Below, one piece after another: positions 62,573 through 64,000 of a stretch of DNA of 64,000 nucleotides. Both the position numbers and the translations under genes were made by a program. How positions within the stretch are numbered: the first letter of the stretch is position 1; the number at the start of each line of letters is the position of its first letter. The notes beneath the pieces were generated by a model that made no database searches, was not told where the DNA came from, and saw only the letters and a list, made by a program, of their open reading frames with translations. Source of the stretch: Hordeum vulgare subsp. vulgare (Eukaryota > Streptophyta > Magnoliopsida > Poales > Poaceae); NCBI RefSeq assembly GCF_904849725.1, contig NC_058521.1:343774638-343838637 (forward strand), in the 5' to 3' direction.

Positions 62573-64000
62573 GATACATCCCAAACGTATCTATAATTTC
62601 TGCTTGTTCCATGATCTTCTGGGTGATATTGTTATATGTTTTGCTACACTTATATATCTTTTTACACATATTTGGACTAACCTACTAACTCGGTGCACCC
62701 AGTCCCAGTTCCTGTGTGCTGATGTCTTTTTGGCAGGGGCTTTTACCCAATTTTCCGAAGCCCCAAATATACAGAGAAAAATATATACAAATCAGCGTAC
62801 CGGAAGCTTCCAGATCACCGAAGATGGGCTAGAGGGGGGCCAGGGCCTGTCGAGGCGACCTCCCGGCGCGGCCTGGCCCTTGTCCGCGCCCACAAGCCGC
62901 CTGGGTGGGCCCACCTCTGCTGACCCCGTCCTTTGGCCTATATTTACTCATTCGCGAGGAAACCCTTCCATCACATCCAGAATCGCGAATTTCTCCATCG
63001 TTCCGCCGACGCAGCGCTTCCGAGATAGGGAGCGTTAGGAGACCTCTTCCCGGCACCCCGCCGGAGGGAGGATTGACCTCCCGGAGCTTCTCCACCGCCA
63101 TGTACGGTTCTCGGACGTGCCGTGAGTAGTCCTCCTTGGACCACGAGTCCATGACCAGTAGCTATGTGATGTATTCTCTCCAATCTTGTGCTTCCGTGAT
63201 TAGCCCTTGTGAGCTGCCCTACATGATCAAGGCATCTATGTAATTCTCTTGCTCTTGCTATGCTCAGTTTGTGGGGATCCTATGGATTATGAGATTATGT
63301 TCATATTGTTATGAGTTATATATTTGATTATCCTTTTATATTATGTTCCGTAGTGATTCATGCATGTTCTCCGTTGCTCTTTATTGCTTTGGCCTAGTAG
63401 TAGATTGTAACTTCAAGAGGGAGCGTTATGCATGATTGTGGGTTCCTGCCCCCTGATGTCTAGCTTGAGTGACTGAAACATGATACTAGGGGATGTGTTG
63501 TTGTTACCAGGGAGAAAACAACGGTGCTTCTGACCACGGTTGCAAGGATTGTTTACCTTACGCATAGTTCATTAATGAAGTTGTCTGTTGCTTTGAGTTT
63601 ACACTTTGGGTGGGGCTCGCAACTTAATACCAGCGAGATATTCTGGATAGATATCTCAAGGTGGATGATTAGTAAGTAGATGTTGATGAATAAACGGTCT
63701 ACTTGTCTTGGCGTACTTCTCATTAGTATGGAGCCTCTAACTTTCAAGTCGCATAATTGGCATTGCGGTGCGTTCATAATTCTGTGAAATGCCTAGTTGT
63801 AATTTGTTTACCCAAGCATAGTTGTTTATCGTATTTTGGGAGAGAAACATCACTAGTGAACATCATGTGACTCCGGTCCATATCACCACCATTGCTTACA
63901 CCTCCATCATTTACTTCTTTCATTTACTTTTCCATTGCAATCATTATCACTTTTCCAGCTTGTGTTTTGATCATTTGAAAACTACAAGGACAAAGAGATT
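62573..64000 (+). mobile_element. Athila-type LTR, left part, runs off the window
   Basis: Starts TGATACATCCCAAACGTATC and aligns with the LTR at 27,063 through the TATA-like box (62,938-62,946) to the window end. It lacks only the last 200 bp or so. It interrupts the Copia-type gag. Whether it is a solo LTR or the 5' LTR of an element cannot be seen. Confidence 0.88.

Noticed and set aside
1..64000. Search for intact host genes, tRNAs, rRNAs or miRNA precursors
   Set aside because: No frame outside transposon sequence exceeds what composition would give, and no tRNA-like cloverleaf or rRNA block was recognised. The tRNA-like matches are only primer-binding sites.

Overview
The window is intergenic DNA from a large grass genome. 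The retrotransposon types point to the Triticeae (wheat, Aegilops, barley or rye relatives). I find no intact host gene, tRNA, rRNA or CRISPR. Almost every base belongs to nested, decayed transposable elements, and family names are from memory of sequence motifs, not from a search.

Nest order in the better-preserved half. (1) A transposon-like ORF of unknown family (minus strand, 43.0 to 42.5 kb, continuing at 18.2 to 17.8 kb) is split by a Fatima-like Gypsy element, 18,209-42,548, with perfect 5-bp target-site duplications TTGGG. (2) An Athila-lineage Gypsy element (Sabrina/WHAM type), 27,063-42,287, sits inside the right-hand (5') LTR of that Fatima element. (3) A CACTA DNA transposon, 29,770-37,150, sits inside the gag of the Athila element with TSD AAA. 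(4) To the right, a Tekay-type chromovirus (Ty3/Gypsy, minus strand) fills 44,159-60,311 with 3.9-kb LTRs. (5) 60,312-62,572 is a Copia-type gag remnant, cut at 62,573 by another Athila-type LTR that leaves the window.

The large-scale event is a tandem duplication. Positions 1-17,831 repeat 35,917-56,323 in the same order and orientation at roughly 2% divergence where I counted by eye. The break at 17,831/17,832 joins the leader of the chromovirus to the inside of the unknown ORF, as expected for a head-to-tail junction of a 38.5-kb unit (17,832-56,323). The rest of copy 1 should lie upstream of the window.

After the duplication the copies diverged. Copy 2 gained a 1.4-kb tandem triplication of the chromovirus gag-protease segment (50,921-55,116). 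It also lost 559 bp from the Athila 3' region, with a 25-bp templated filler. Copy 1 lost 125 bp and 50 bp near 8.05-8.1 kb. All coding regions are broken; many lesions are C-to-T on one strand, as expected of methylated, silenced repeats.

The elements are mostly incomplete systems. The Athila and Fatima elements carry gag and protease but no visible reverse transcriptase or integrase. The CACTA carries a seven-exon TnpA-like gene but no visible TNP2 transposase. Only the chromovirus has remnants of the full set (gag, protease, RT, RNase H, integrase, chromodomain), plus an extra ORF between its primer-binding site and gag. The Fatima-like element also carries a multi-exon ORF on the strand opposite its gag.
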